A stretch of 64,000 nt of DNA from Hypoxylon rubiginosum (lineage: Eukaryota; Ascomycota; Sordariomycetes; Xylariales; Hypoxylaceae): the NCBI GenBank assembly GCA_902806565.1, contig CADCXA010000015.1, positions 372,001 to 436,000 on the forward strand. The letters are read 5' to 3'. Numbering within the stretch: position 1 is the stretch's first letter; every line of letters starts with the position of its first letter. A model generated the notes under the pieces. It had not been told where the DNA came from, searched no databases, and saw nothing but the letters and a program-made list of their open reading frames with translations. Below, one piece after another: positions 14,017 to 25,792 of the stretch. Position numbers and translations under genes: made by a program.

Positions 14017-17000
14017 TTATTCCTCCATGTTGTCACCGCCCTCCCCCTGACCGTTGGTGCTAGGCGAGACACCGTCCTTGAACCACTTGTTAAAGTTCTC
14101 GTTCACCTTCTGTACTTCGTCCTGGCTCATTCCTCGCATCCATGCATTATTCATGATCATCTTTTCTCGGAATGTCTGCTCGCGATGCTCGGTGATTGCT
14201 CGACGGTGGTCCTCAGCCTGTGCTCGTTCCTCGAGATCCTCGGGTTCTCCCGAATAGACAAAGAACTCGGAGGTATCCTTCTCCCAAACTATCTTATTGG
14301 AGTTGAGGCAGATGCGAAGAACCAATCCTTCGTCATATGAAAGAGGTTTCGGCACATCGCCGTCATCAGAATCAACTTCCGTAGAAGGTAAATTCCGAGT
14401 AAGAACCGTCTTCTGAAGACGGGAGCGAGGCACACCCTCGGTGGGTTCGACACGCATATACGAGGATATGTAGTATTGCCATCGCTCTCGGCGCTCCATC
14501 TCGTCCATGTAGAATGTGGTCTCGTCCCGCTGCAGCCATCGGACTGTGGCCTCGTGCTTCTTGGGAAACTGGATATAAACAATTAGTTACTAAACACGTA
14601 CGAATTGGCAGGTTGACATGGCACTCACCCAGCAAATGACGAACATGTCGCCGTCCTTAATGCACTTCTCGGCATACTTTCGCGCGCTAATCTCGGTCTG
14701 ATAGCTCGTCTCTTCGTTATGACGGCTGTTGAAGAATTGGTGAATAAGATCCGGTGTCTTTTCCTTCGCGTCGGGACTAGTGCACGTCAGGGAAAGACGG
14801 CACAGGGTTTTGAGGAGATCTTGGATCGTGTACAGCGTCCAGCCCTTCTTCAGGTAGTAATGGCGAAGGACTTCTTGGTAACGGTTCTCGTCGATCTCTC
14901 CAGTAATGTAATCTTCAATCAGCTCGACCGTCTTAGGCCAGAAAGAAGCGGGATCGTTCTCGTCGAAATAGTTTATGTCGTTAACAGAAATACCCAACTC
15001 CTTAGCTGGTTTCTTACTCTTTGACCGAGCGATCTCATCCAGGACGCTCTGCTTGCTGTCCTTGACATCCTTGAGGCGTTTGTACAAGGTCTGGAAGACG
15101 GTGAAGAAGACATAGATAGTCTGGTTGCAGAAGAAGTTGAACCAGGGTCGAGGGAAGAACCCGTCGGCTTTCAGCTCTCCGTCGGCATCCAATAATGGAT
15201 TGTCACCCTTCACAACTGTCGCTCGAGGTACAATGGGCAGCCATCGCTCGTTAGACTGCTCGGCAGGAATGAGTTCCTCTGGGGCGTCGGCCATCTCTTC
15301 CTCATTCGCAGATCCGTTATCCGGCGTGGTTTCTTTACTACCAGATGCTGCGCTGTCTTCCTTCTGACCTCTGGTCTTGGTACCGTTGCGACCACGATCC
15401 AGCACATCACGGAGTAGGTCCGATCTCTTACCATTCCGTCGAGAACGGCCATTGGTAAGTTCCGCTGGGAGCTGGTCTTCAGCATCTTCCTCCCCAGAGT
15501 CACGATCGATATCATTGATTCGATCTTGGACCTTTTCTTCGGATAGTTCGAAAAATCGTGGAATAAAGAACTCGAAGAATTCAACGATTCGCTCCTTCTC
15601 CGAAGCACTGTGATGGCCATTGTTCGTACCGTAAAGAATCATGAATCGCAGCAGATCGAGAATGACCTCCTGATCACCCAGCTCGTAGGTAAATTGGTGT
15701 CGCGGGACTCTGTTCCTGGAGCTTCGCAGGCGTCGCTGCTCTTCATGCTTCGTCTTGATCACATCCACCAAGTGCTTCGCAGAAAGGTTCCTCTTATCGT
15801 TCTGCTTGACTTGGATGCCCATATGATCAAGACTCTTGAGATGCATAATCTCGGTCTGGGCTTGCCATACCTTCTCCCATTCTCGCTGCGTGAATCGCCA
15901 CTCTTCATCCTTCTGCTTCAGTCGTGCGAGCAGAACAGGGACGACAGCGAAAGGGTCGGTAAACATGTCGTTCACTACATCGATGCCTTTATCTCCGCCA
16001 TAGATCTTTTTGAGGACGCGCTTGAAGATCGAGGTGCTGGAGCCTCCAAGGCCTGGCGGCATCTGGAATGTCTCACGCTCCTGAGGAGTCAAGTTCAACA
16101 TCTGCTGTGCAATGGGCTCTAATAGCTGGATGCATTTCACGTTGGCTTCAATATTGAAGTCGTAGTCGTGCCGTTCCTCTTCGATGCGGTGAAGCCCTTC
16201 TTCAAAGGCGTTCTTGCGATGCGCAACAAATCCTGAATCCTCGGATGCCCATGTCGGGTGAGACGCCCATTCGTCATTCAGGACAGCATTGCACATCTCG
16301 TCCCGGCCGCCACAGGGCTTCAGCTTTTCCTGTGAAAAAATCGTCAGCGAACAGTCCCTGAATGGAAGGAATGTGCAAACTTACCCTGCGAGGCAATAGT
16401 CGGTAGCTTGGTCCGATAGCTCTACAGTTGCTCAGCGAGACTTTCTCGTCCGGGGCTCTAGGCCTGTTCTCGATAATCTCGTCGAGCCCTTCGTAATTCA
16501 CAAAGGTCTTGAAATAAGCCAAGAGTTCGGGATTACCTCCAATAAATTGGCTTGCCTTGTGAACCAGGTCATTTGTATCGATTAGACTCTGCGAGTACAT
16601 GTTGCACAACTTCAAGAACTCGGTCATCGTAGAGCGATTGCCGATGTACTTCTTAACCTTATCAAAGAAGCCCAGTTCATCAGCCGTCGCGTTTGCCGAC
16701 GAAGTAGGTGGCAAAGGCTCGGGTAGAATGGGTGTGAGTGTTGGCTCGATAGACGGCACATCGTTGGGCAGCGGCTTATGATTGATTTTCTGGCGCTTGC
16801 CGGCTGGGCCTGGTCCAGAAATCGCACGAGGGCCTGGAGCTGGGCTGTCACCCGTCGCGGGAGCAGGAGGTGCGGGTTGTTTCTCGTTGCGAGGGCGCTT
16901 CTTGCTGTCCTTGCTAGCGCTAGCAGGAGGCGCGAAATTGCCGACGGGAGGCATTTTCTGGCCGTCTCTTATGTTGTGAGGCGGCTGTGGCGTGGTTTGG

Positions 17001-19186
17001 ATGAGACCCGTCATCGCAAAAACCTCATCAGCTTTCGCGCCGTTAGCCTTGTTCGACGCTGCGGATTCCGGAAGGAACTGCTTGAAATCTTCCAAGAGGT
17101 CAGGCGCGGTGTTGAATAAACTGGTGACTTGTGCGTAGACGTCTTGGATGGGTTTCTGTTCTCGTTGATAGGTTTGAAGTATCTCGAGAAATTGCTTGTA
17201 AATTTCAGGCTTGTCCTGAAATCGGTTCTGCGTGTAAAGATCAGCTGTGCACCTAAGGTCTTGAGGAAAGAGGTCCATGCTATGGTAATTTTTGCTGTTA
17301 AAAAGGTGGGCCTAGAAGGGCGAAAAGGAGTAGGGGTTCTAATTCGAGTGTGCACATAGCATGCAAATATTTCATCAAATTCTCCTCACCTTAATCTTAT
17401 TCACGTAGCTTATCGCGTGGTTGAACTCAACGGGGCCACGCTTCTCGATGTTCGCTTGCTGGCTACCGCTATTAGGCGCTCCTTGAGAGCCGCTGGGAGT
17501 TGGCGTGAGTGCGTTACGCGTTGTAGGCGCGTTAGGTGTGGTAGAATTGTTCTGAATCTGGGATGTACCACGTTGTTGCTGAGGACCAGTAGCGGGACCA
17601 TCAAAAGATGTACTCTGGCCTTGATTGCCTCCGAACAAATTGGGACCGTTGACCACGGGAGCACTAAAAGCTGCTTCTGGACTTTCAATGCTGTGTTGCG
17701 GTTGAGAGTGCTGCTGTTGCCAGTTGCTAGGTCGGTGGTTGAAAAAGGGCCCGCTTCCACCAGGCTGGTTGTGCGCGCCGTCACCTTGATGAGCTCTCCC
17801 CGCTATCGACTGAAGAGTTGTTCCCATAGGCGTAGTTACCCGAATAGTGTTGGGATCATTTCCAGCATCACATTCGATTCTATATCCAGGAGGAAGAAAA
17901 GTGTTGAAGCCTTGGATAAGATTCGGGTGGCCCGCAAAAAGCTCGGATACTCGGTTGATGACTCCAGGTGTGTCGATTCTACTCCTCCGGTCAACTTATA
18001 TAGATCATTTCATAAATATGTATATGCATATACTCACGTTTGGCTTTTGAAATCTTTCATAATATCAAGGAATTTATTGTATACGTCCGGTTGGTCCGCG
18101 AATTGCACTTTGACCTGGTCGAGGTAGCTAAGCGCATCCTAAGGAGAGAGGTTAGCCGGATATAAAAACAAAATAAAATAAAATGGGTATCAATTAGTGT
18201 GCGCCCTCGATACCTGTCAACCTCACCAACCCATCTCCGGAATACATAGCGCTCTTTTCAACCTTACAAACGAGATCCCCTTTATGAGGAATCCAGATGC
18301 ACAGATTTTAGAGGTTGTACGGAGATGATATAAGGAAAGCAGGAAATAGAGCAACCAAAAGCTATGCCAATTAGGAGGAAACGAGAAAGTCTTATGCTTT
18401 CCGAGATGTCGAGCATATCATAGCATAGAAACTCCATAAACTCTTTATCATAAAGAGTATTGATAGTGGCACTTGGGGGTTATCTAAGGAAAAGAACAAA
18501 GCAAATGGATGAGGGCATATGTAGGTGGGAAGTGAATATGCCCCGTGGCGGCAGCTAGCCATCAACGTAAGGCCAAATAAGGGACATGAAACGGAGAGCC
18601 AGAGCATATGTGCTCCTAAACTCCTATGCCACGCAATACGACCAAATGAATATGTCTGACTTACGTTAAGTATGGGTTGTTGTCCTTGCGGCATGCTACC
18701 AGCACCACCACTAGGTATCGGGTGGGTTCCGCCAGGAATAGCACCTCCACTACCGCCGAAGGGTAGCCCCTGTGAAGCTCGGTTGCCTTCTTGTTGTAAC
18801 GGGCCGCCGAAGAGATGTCCTACAGCTCCCGAGGGGCCCGAAGAGCCCTGGTTATGACCACCTATAGCTCCGAACATCTGATTCGAGGCATTCTGGGCAT
18901 TGTGCGGGAGCGGGCGATTCGACTCGGTTTGTATCGGGCCGCCGCCAAATGAGTTGACCGCGCCTGAGGGAGCGCCGAGAGGAATAGGAGGTCCTGATCC
19001 CCCGTGGGTTGCTAGAAGACCACCAGGACTATGGATAGCACCTGGTAGTCGCGAGGCGACAGGTTGGTGAATCTGTAGCGACGCCGTGTTGCTTTGGCGA
19101 GGGGTGCCAGCGGGAAACTGGTCTCTCTGGTGGCGCTCGGCGGATTCGCGATCGCGGTGCGAGATATCCTCAGGATGGGAGTTCAT
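14017..19186 (-). CDS. SIN3: Transcriptional co-repressor scaffold Sin3
   Basis: Predicted 1435-residue scaffold of the Rpd3/HDAC co-repressor complex. Six exons on the minus strand: 19186-18665, 18138-18038, 17978-17390, 17227-16385, 16329-14629 and 14568-14017. Introns are 526, 59, 162, 55 and 60 nt. The N-terminal 170 residues are Gly/Pro/Gln-rich. PAH1 spans about residues 175-240 ([13 protein letters not shown] onward), PAH2 about 395-465 ([12 protein letters not shown] onward) and PAH3 about 590-650 ([12 protein letters not shown] onward). The Sin3 HDAC-interaction region follows, with [15 protein letters not shown] and [19 protein letters not shown]. The C-terminal Sin3_C region ends in acidic and polar residues. 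PAH helices bind repressor peptides; the central region binds Rpd3. All exon joins keep phase. Identification is secure. The 526-nt first intron is long but has clear gtaagt/ttag ends. Confidence 0.96.
18139..18664 (-). other. Long (526 nt) first intron of SIN3
   Basis: The donor gtaagt follows the codons for ...QPILN and the ttag acceptor precedes DALSYLDQV, the start of PAH1. Frame remains open for about 90 codons into the intron, but that extension has no conservation I recognise and would break PAH1. Confidence 0.8.
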
Positions 19187-20738
19187 TTCGCTTAAAGAGC
19201 GCGAAACTAATAATGAAAGGTGTTAGTCGTGATGGTCATCTATGTAGATAGGATTGCGCGCGTCAATCCGAGCGAGTCCCAATAGACCAAGTCAGGGGAT
19301 CAAGAAGCCGATAGTAAACCGAAGACTGTCCAACAAGACTAAAAGAGAAATTTCACGTTCTCGGCAGGAAGGATACCACTTACTTTCTACATGGGTGAGG
19401 TACTCGTAAAGTAGAAGAACGGAAGAATAGACATGGAGTCGGCACGTTTCGAATGAAGGAGTAAAAAGCTAGATGAGATCAAGCTGTCGCGGCTTTGGAG
19501 AGTTTTGGCCGTGCGATCAGCGAACGCGATAACGGAAGGTGGCCCACTTTATTTTGCTACAACACTGCCAAATATAGGCAAGTCACGAGGTGATAAGATG
19601 AAGTATTAGAGTATCCCAACTGATTGTTCGACAGATCGAGTTTAGCCTAGCCACGTTTCCTGTTTCAGCAAAGACTCTGTATTATAAACTGGAGTCCACT
19701 ACGGGATTTCTGCCAGTCGGCCAGTCAGTAAGTTCCCCGTCCGCCGGACTAACGTATTACATCACATCTCTTATCAAATAATAATGTGCAGCTACCTACC
19801 TAGGTACCTAGGTATGTTTGAGTGTGTCATCAGACGGAAATGTCTCCTGATTGGCGGCTGACCCAGATTGCCTACAATCACCATGAATTCCATCCCAAAA
19901 GACTGGGAATAGCAACATTATTAGTCAATAGGTGACACAAAGTACAAATCAGACAATAGCGTGCATCGGTCATCTACCCAGTAAGTTACAAGTACCTAAC
20001 CTGCAGATGAAGAAAGTTGGGTAGGCATTCCAAGGTCAAAGATCAAAGAAAGCATACCAAGACGTGGGAGAACAGTATTTTGTCCTAAAAACCACGTATA
20101 TTCTTGGCCGCTACCTACATGTAGGTACATGTACGTTGTGCATTTGTACCCGACCTTATGTACTCACGACCTTACGCAATGAAAAAGTATGTGTGAATTT
20201 CAAGGGATGCTCATATCCATAAATCAGTTACACTAGACTAACTCAATAATCGTATTAGGCCTTAGCAGATACTGTAAACGAAAGCTTTTATTAAAGTCGC
20301 CTACTGTCGCTACTAGCCCTTTTCCTGGTATTCGTATTTGGTATTAATAGCTCCAGATAAAGATTCTCTCAAGGAAGAGTAGTAGTAGCGTACACAAGTT
20401 ACGTGTGGACCTAAGCACATATAGTAACATAGAGGTATCACTGTATTAGTGCTCTTCTAACTTTCCCAAGTCCACATCCATCTGAACTCCCTCTAACCCA
20501 TATCATACCCATCCCTCATTAACCTATCCAAAATCTCTTCATCAGTCCATACCACAGGAGTATGAATGACCAGGGCTCTTATATGTATAAATGCGTTCTC
20601 CCAGTATGCAAGAGCCCCTTTACCCTAAGACCCATATCCATGTAAGAAGCCAACCCATAAGTATAGCCCCATTATATATTAAATTTCAATAACATAGTCA
20701 CACCTGTATCTGACTACTTATGTCAAAGTAGCTCGTGA
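19187..20738. other. Intergenic region between SIN3 start and fasciclin gene stop
   Basis: 1.55 kb with no recognisable gene. It contains the SIN3 promoter and leader, a doubled ACCTAGGT word at 19797-19814 and the perfect 16-bp palindrome at 20112-20127. Confidence 0.6.
20112..20127. repeat. Perfect 16-bp palindrome TACCTACATGTAGGTA
   Basis: The sequence equals its own reverse complement. A 12-bp core identical to its centre recurs at 37678-37689, and a 10-bp core at 61113-61122. It belongs to the TACCT/AGGTA word family that dots the intergenic DNA. Confidence 0.8.
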
Positions 20739-21462
20739 TTATGCGTAGTTCCGAACTCCTTTCAGAATCCACAGCTCGCCGTTCCCAACACGACTGGCGA
20801 CGCTATCCACTTCGATGCCATCAGGTTGAATCTAGAGGGCCGTCAGTAAGCATACCAAGCCTTATTCAATACTAAGTAGGAAGTAAACTTACCACCGTGA
20901 CGCCATCTTTCACCTCCCACCATATCTCCCTATCCCCGTCCAGGAGCGTCTTGATCTTCTCCCCTTCCGCCCACGGACTAGCCGGGACGACGTGCGCCTC
21001 GACGAATCTCCTCATATTCCTATGCGCCCTGTCCTGCCCGTCTCCGCCCTCGTACGCGTTCGCGCCGAGCGCCTCGTAGTCCTTGGGGTCCTCCCAGGGC
21101 TTGCGCGGCAGGTCCTCGACGGCCGAGTTGCGCGGGGCGAGCACGGTGCTGTTCCTGGACGGGTCGTCGAGGCGCTCGGATATCGACACGATGTCGCGCG
21201 TGAGCCCCGCGAAGATGTTGATGCTGCGGTCGCGCCCCATCACGTCCGAGATCAGCACGCCTCCCTGCGGGGGCGGCCGCTCCGGGTCTGCGGCGGGCTG
21301 ATGGGGGGACGGTGGGACGACGGGGCCGACGGGGTCCATGATGAGGGGCTGTTGGTTGTTGTTGTTGGTGGTCTTTAGGCGTATACCGTAAGGTAGGGCG
21401 ACAGATTCGGCGGACACTATCGCTGCCAGTATTTGGAAGAAATATAACGATGATAGCTTCAT
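20739..21462 (-). CDS. Secreted fasciclin (FAS1) domain protein
   Basis: Predicted 220-residue protein from two exons, 21462-20893 and 20831-20739, with a 61-nt intron (gtaagt...ctag). I chose the start at 21462 rather than an in-frame ATG 13 codons upstream because MKLSSLYFFQILAAIVSA is a good signal peptide. A proline-rich linker (about residues 30-65) precedes one FAS1 domain, recognisable from the DRSINIFAGLTRDIVSISERL, STVLAPRNSAVEDLP, MRRFVEAHVVP and final DGIEVDSVASRVGNGELWI segments. FAS1 domains mediate adhesion at the cell surface; a fungal wall or matrix role is inference. I see no GPI-anchor signal, since the protein ends right after the domain. The middle of exon 1 is strongly GC-rich. 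Confidence 0.88.
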
Positions 21463-22094
21463 CTTGCTACGCTCGAATGTTGTTTGGGGACTGAAAGGCA
21501 AATAGCTCCAGCCGTTTGGGTCCAGTTAACGTTTGGTGGGGAGCGAACGGGATGACATCACCTGCCGCCTCAAATGCCTAGATGCCTGCTTGGGCTGTCA
21601 TACGGAACACCTGATTGGCCCTCCCTACCTCCTTTCTGCGACATGTCAGCCATGTTAACCATTTTTGCTCCACCTACTTTAATTTGCCCAATCAAGTCTT
21701 CAGGTCTTTCTGTCCACAGGCGCGGAGACGGAAATGGGAACAGCCTCTTTCTCGTCAGCTATCATGTATGCCACCTGGGTGTCTCAAATGCACTCGATAA
21801 AACAATAAGCGCCGCTCGTATTCAGCATCTGAGCAAATCTCATCTTGATGCGGTGCCATTGGGGTAACACGGCGCCAGCCATCCTAGTGCTCATTGGATC
21901 ATTAGACGCTGGCGGGCTGACAGGCAGACAGGATAATGGCTGCGAGGTTTGGCTATTTAGCTATTTCAACTGAATAGTGCACATAGAAGTTTTTTTTTCT
22001 CCTCCGCCCCTTCATTTTCACCTTCGCTTGCCCTTTGACAAAGGAGCTATGTTTGACAAGAAATAAAATTTACATCACGATCGATAAAAAAAGA
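21463..22094. promoter_or_regulatory. Divergent promoter region of the fasciclin and ankyrin/CorA-like genes
   Basis: 632 bp between the two start codons. No gene is seen. A T-run and CT-rich stretch at about 21990-22020 lies before the ankyrin/CorA-like start. Confidence 0.45.
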
Positions 22095-24761
22095 ATGGCG
22101 GAACCATCGACAGCCACAGGTATTGGTTTTCCACGATATGATCACTCTGAGCGCGATCCTCTGGTCTACCGTATAGACAACATAGAACACATACCGCAGT
22201 CGGTAAGACTGCCGGGACCCCGTCAAACTCAGGCTAGTAACGAATATATAACTAGCCAACAGGAAGAGGACCTCAGTAAGTGGTTACATCACTACGTACG
22301 TAGAATGATGAAATGAATAGTGATCTAACGTTTTAAAAGTGAAAAAGTTTGTTAAGATATTTAAGGGTAGTACGCAATCTATAGCAAAAAATTTGGTATC
22401 GTGGATTCAGGAATGCCGCCAGTTAAAATTAAACCTCGACATACACCGAGTTGTTCGATTTGCTATATACCGCAGTCATTTATCAGTCGTCAAATATTTA
22501 GTCGAGAAAGAAGGCGCAGATCTTACACGACGAGACGAAATGCATAGATCGGCCATATTCTATGCTTCGGGTACATATTGGCCCTCAGCTCCAATGCTGA
22601 AGTATGTTTTAGCTCAGATGCGTAACGGATCTACGATAACGGACTTAAACCATCAAGATCATAAAGGAAACCGAACTCCTTTACACTATGCGGTAAAGGG
22701 GGGAGAAATAGACTGTGTTGAACTATTGCTCGCATTGGATGCTAACATCGAAAGCAAAGATCGCGACGGTAACACACCGATAGACATAATCCACTCAAGC
22801 CGCGGCGACATCATGCTACTTTTCGCATTCAAGAAGCTACTCCAATTATGTCCAAATTTTAAATACAATGATTATTCGCCGTCGGCAGTGTCAACGGGAA
22901 AACAGTGGCTAAAAACACTCCAAGTCAATACGGAACCAAGCGAATGCCGAGTTTCAGGGGAAAATATTCCCTTAACCTGGTTTCATATTCCGTGGACGAA
23001 CGTACGTTTTATTAGCTATGTAGCCTGTGTTACAACATATTCTAACTAATAAACAGCGTGCCATAGTCCTTGTATGTCTTAACAGGGGTTTTAGCGGAAG
23101 CTACAACTAATATGTTACAGGCTGCCCTCAGACAATTCGAGCGACAACTAGACTTGCCACTTCTTAATTCGTTCTCATCAATTCTAAACCCTACTACCGT
23201 CCCTAGCATTCTGCCCATGTACAAGTCGAGTTACGAAAGCTACCCACGCGTGGAAATTGTGGTATGTGCTTAACCCCTCTTCACCAAGAAGGAAGATCAT
23301 TACAAGACTGAGATATGTAGTTTCCATGTCTCCAACTCCGAACAAAGGACAGTCAGATGCTGGAAAGGGAGAGGGTACGTGCTCTGCGAGATGCTATGAC
23401 TCCCGGTTTCCCTAGGGATGTAATACAATATGAGCGTACATTGGATGAGGCGTATTACCCCGGGCTTCACCATAAGATCCTTGATGCTCGGAATAAGGAT
23501 CAGGTGGTTTCTAGGGAGAGATCAGAGCCGTCAGACGATTTTCGGACGCCAATTCTAATGGTACCCCAACTATGGCTTTGGAGAATCGATAAACATATTC
23601 TAACCGCTTATTCAAATGTCGCATTAATTCCCGAGGTTAGGCCAACAGAGAAGTCAATAATCAGAGATGAGGATACATACTCAACAGTGAAAGACCTCAC
23701 GTTGGCAGGACGATATGCCCATGAACAACCAATAGGAGTCCGGATTGGACTTATCATTGCCCAATGCATCTCACAGTTTGGCGAACCACAGGCCCGCGGT
23801 CGGTTCAATCCCCCCCTTGACTACTATGAAACCGGCGTAGTCCGAATTCTATCAGACGTTGAGGCGTACACGGATCCGGACGAGCCATCCCCTCCCGATG
23901 GCAAGAAAGACCATATGTTCATGCATAGGATTGCCGACGTCAGAGAGGAACTAGTTATGATACAGGAAGTTCTACGCCAACAACGAGAAATTTTGCTGAA
24001 ACTCATCGAGGATGTTAAACGCTTCGAACTGCCTAAAGCTATAAGTACCAAGCTTCGTGGCAAGGATCCAACGAGGAACGAGAAGCCAGAGAGCCATTCA
24101 GATAGCTATCGGGAGACGGAGGAGTGGGAGAAAGTGAAACTTTCTGTGCTCAAACTTGACGAATATCAGACACGGATCAATAAGATTGACAGGGACGCGG
24201 AAAGGGTCGAAAAGGTTATTCAGGATCAGCTGAATCTGAAGCGGACATACGCCAGTATAAGTGATGCTCGTACTGGCTTAATCCTGAGTGCCGCGGTTAT
24301 CGGATTCACCATCATCACGATCATATTCGCACCTATAGCCTTTATGGCGAGCCTGTTTGCTCTGCCCCTCGACAACCTTCTAGGAAACCAAGTCCAAGTC
24401 AACGGACCAAATGGAGCAGGTCCTACAGCGGCGTATACACAAGAATATGTTGTAAAGTGGTTTGGTAAGTTTCAAACTCCGAGATGTTGTCTGAAACCTT
24501 CACTCTGGCTAATAAGTTGAAGTTGCGGCCGAGCTTGTGTCGCTCGCTGTCACCATTTTCTTGGTACTTTTGTGTCTCTGGCTTTTTGGGGGTATTGGGA
24601 ATTTCGGTGCGATGTGGGAAAAGGGGACAAAAAACCGTGAGCATCCTAGGAATACGTCTACTGAATGGGATGAAGCCGTGAGTGTAGGCGACAGGAAGGG
24701 GCCGGAACCGAAGGGTTTAAGGAGAAGATTTGCAAGACTCCGAGGTGTTGCAGTAGAATAG
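22095..24761 (+). CDS. Ankyrin-repeat protein with CorA-like transmembrane domain
   Basis: Predicted 794-residue protein from five exons: 22095-22275, 22340-23001, 23067-23261, 23357-24464 and 24523-24761. The ankyrin region covers about residues 85-235, with clear repeats at RTPLHYAVKGGEIDCVELLL and DRDGNTPIDIIHSS. The central domain has the DEAYYPGLH...RNKDQVV and LMVPQLWLWRID motifs typical of fungal CorA-like proteins. A long coiled-coil-like helix (about residues 535-655) leads to two membrane segments, about 659-681 and 720-741. CorA Mg2+ channels carry GMN after the first segment; here it is SLFALPLDN, so ion transport is uncertain. The exon 2/3 and 3/4 joins are the least certain. An alternative acceptor 6 nt upstream of exon 5 (adding two residues) is also in frame. 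A Mg2+ transporter-like or a sensing role in the membrane are both possible. Confidence 0.82.
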
Positions 24762-25792
24762 GTGGCTTAGGGAGGTGGCTTATGTGGCTTATGTGGCTAG
24801 GGGTGGCTACCTGGGAGTATGACGTAAACGTGGGCTATTGTCACATTTCTTTCAACGCCTTCGTCTAATTTCTCCCATGCAGCCATCAAATCCATCGCCA
24901 AGTTGTCACTACCTTATCACATGTCACAGGGCCATTATTTCCGACTCTGGGATGACTGAGCTGTCTGCTTAAAATCTCCGCGTCAATCATCTGAACTTAT
25001 TTACCATGTGAAGGTGCCCAAGACCAATATTTCCTGCAGACTCATTAGAAAGGTAGTTGCCGAGAGGGCCATTTTGCACTCCCTTCATATTTCTTCGGAA
25101 GTATTGAATCTGTTACCATGGTTAGGAGTTAAATATCGACAAGAATAAAATCTCGAGTAATAAACCAGCACACAGGGTCAAAGTCGCTTAAAAAAGGGGC
25201 TTCCGCCAAGCTCGACCCAGCATGCGGCGACTAGTTAAAGGCTACAAGAACCACATATGTTCTTGCTCGTCATTAGCTACTCGCATGCATGCGTTGTTGA
25301 GAGAACTGGTAGTATTTGATATGGACAAGCAACCAGGACAAACCCGTCAGCACCTTTCATACTAGGCTCTGCTATTCCTAATATTACCGAAGCGAGTATC
25401 ATATACCAGATCCTAGGAAATAACACTTCGATGAACCATTTACTAAAAAAAGGTAGACTGCTCTATTAAAAACATGTTTTTACCGGAAGCAATTACTTAG
25501 CTAGGTTCTTCGTGGGGGTGCTGATGGCAATTCATTGGTGGAAGTCTACTTCGCAACAGGCGAGTAAGACGTGGCATACATGAAGAACTGCAGTTGAAAA
25601 CTGACAGCCTTCTTCGCCGACCTCCTTTTGCTCACCTCCTTAATGGGTTCTGAAGGTTGAAACATGATTGGTTAATTAACCTCAACAGCCTGACCACCCA
25701 TAGAGCGAGCCGCCAATAAATATGGATGCTGTCTGGGAACACCCCCCATACCGCCTTTCCGCATTGGCCAAAGCAGCCAAAGAGAGGGAAAG
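24762..25792. other. Intergenic region before the HET pseudogene
   Basis: About 1 kb with no recognisable gene. A short tandem of GTGGCTTA-like words directly follows the ankyrin/CorA-like stop (24770-24805). Confidence 0.55.

Noticed and set aside
22035..22094. Upstream ATG (22035) for the ankyrin/CorA-like gene
   Set aside because: It would add 20 residues of unconserved, hydrophobic/basic sequence. The ATG at 22095 gives a more usual N-terminus, though the upstream one cannot be fully excluded.
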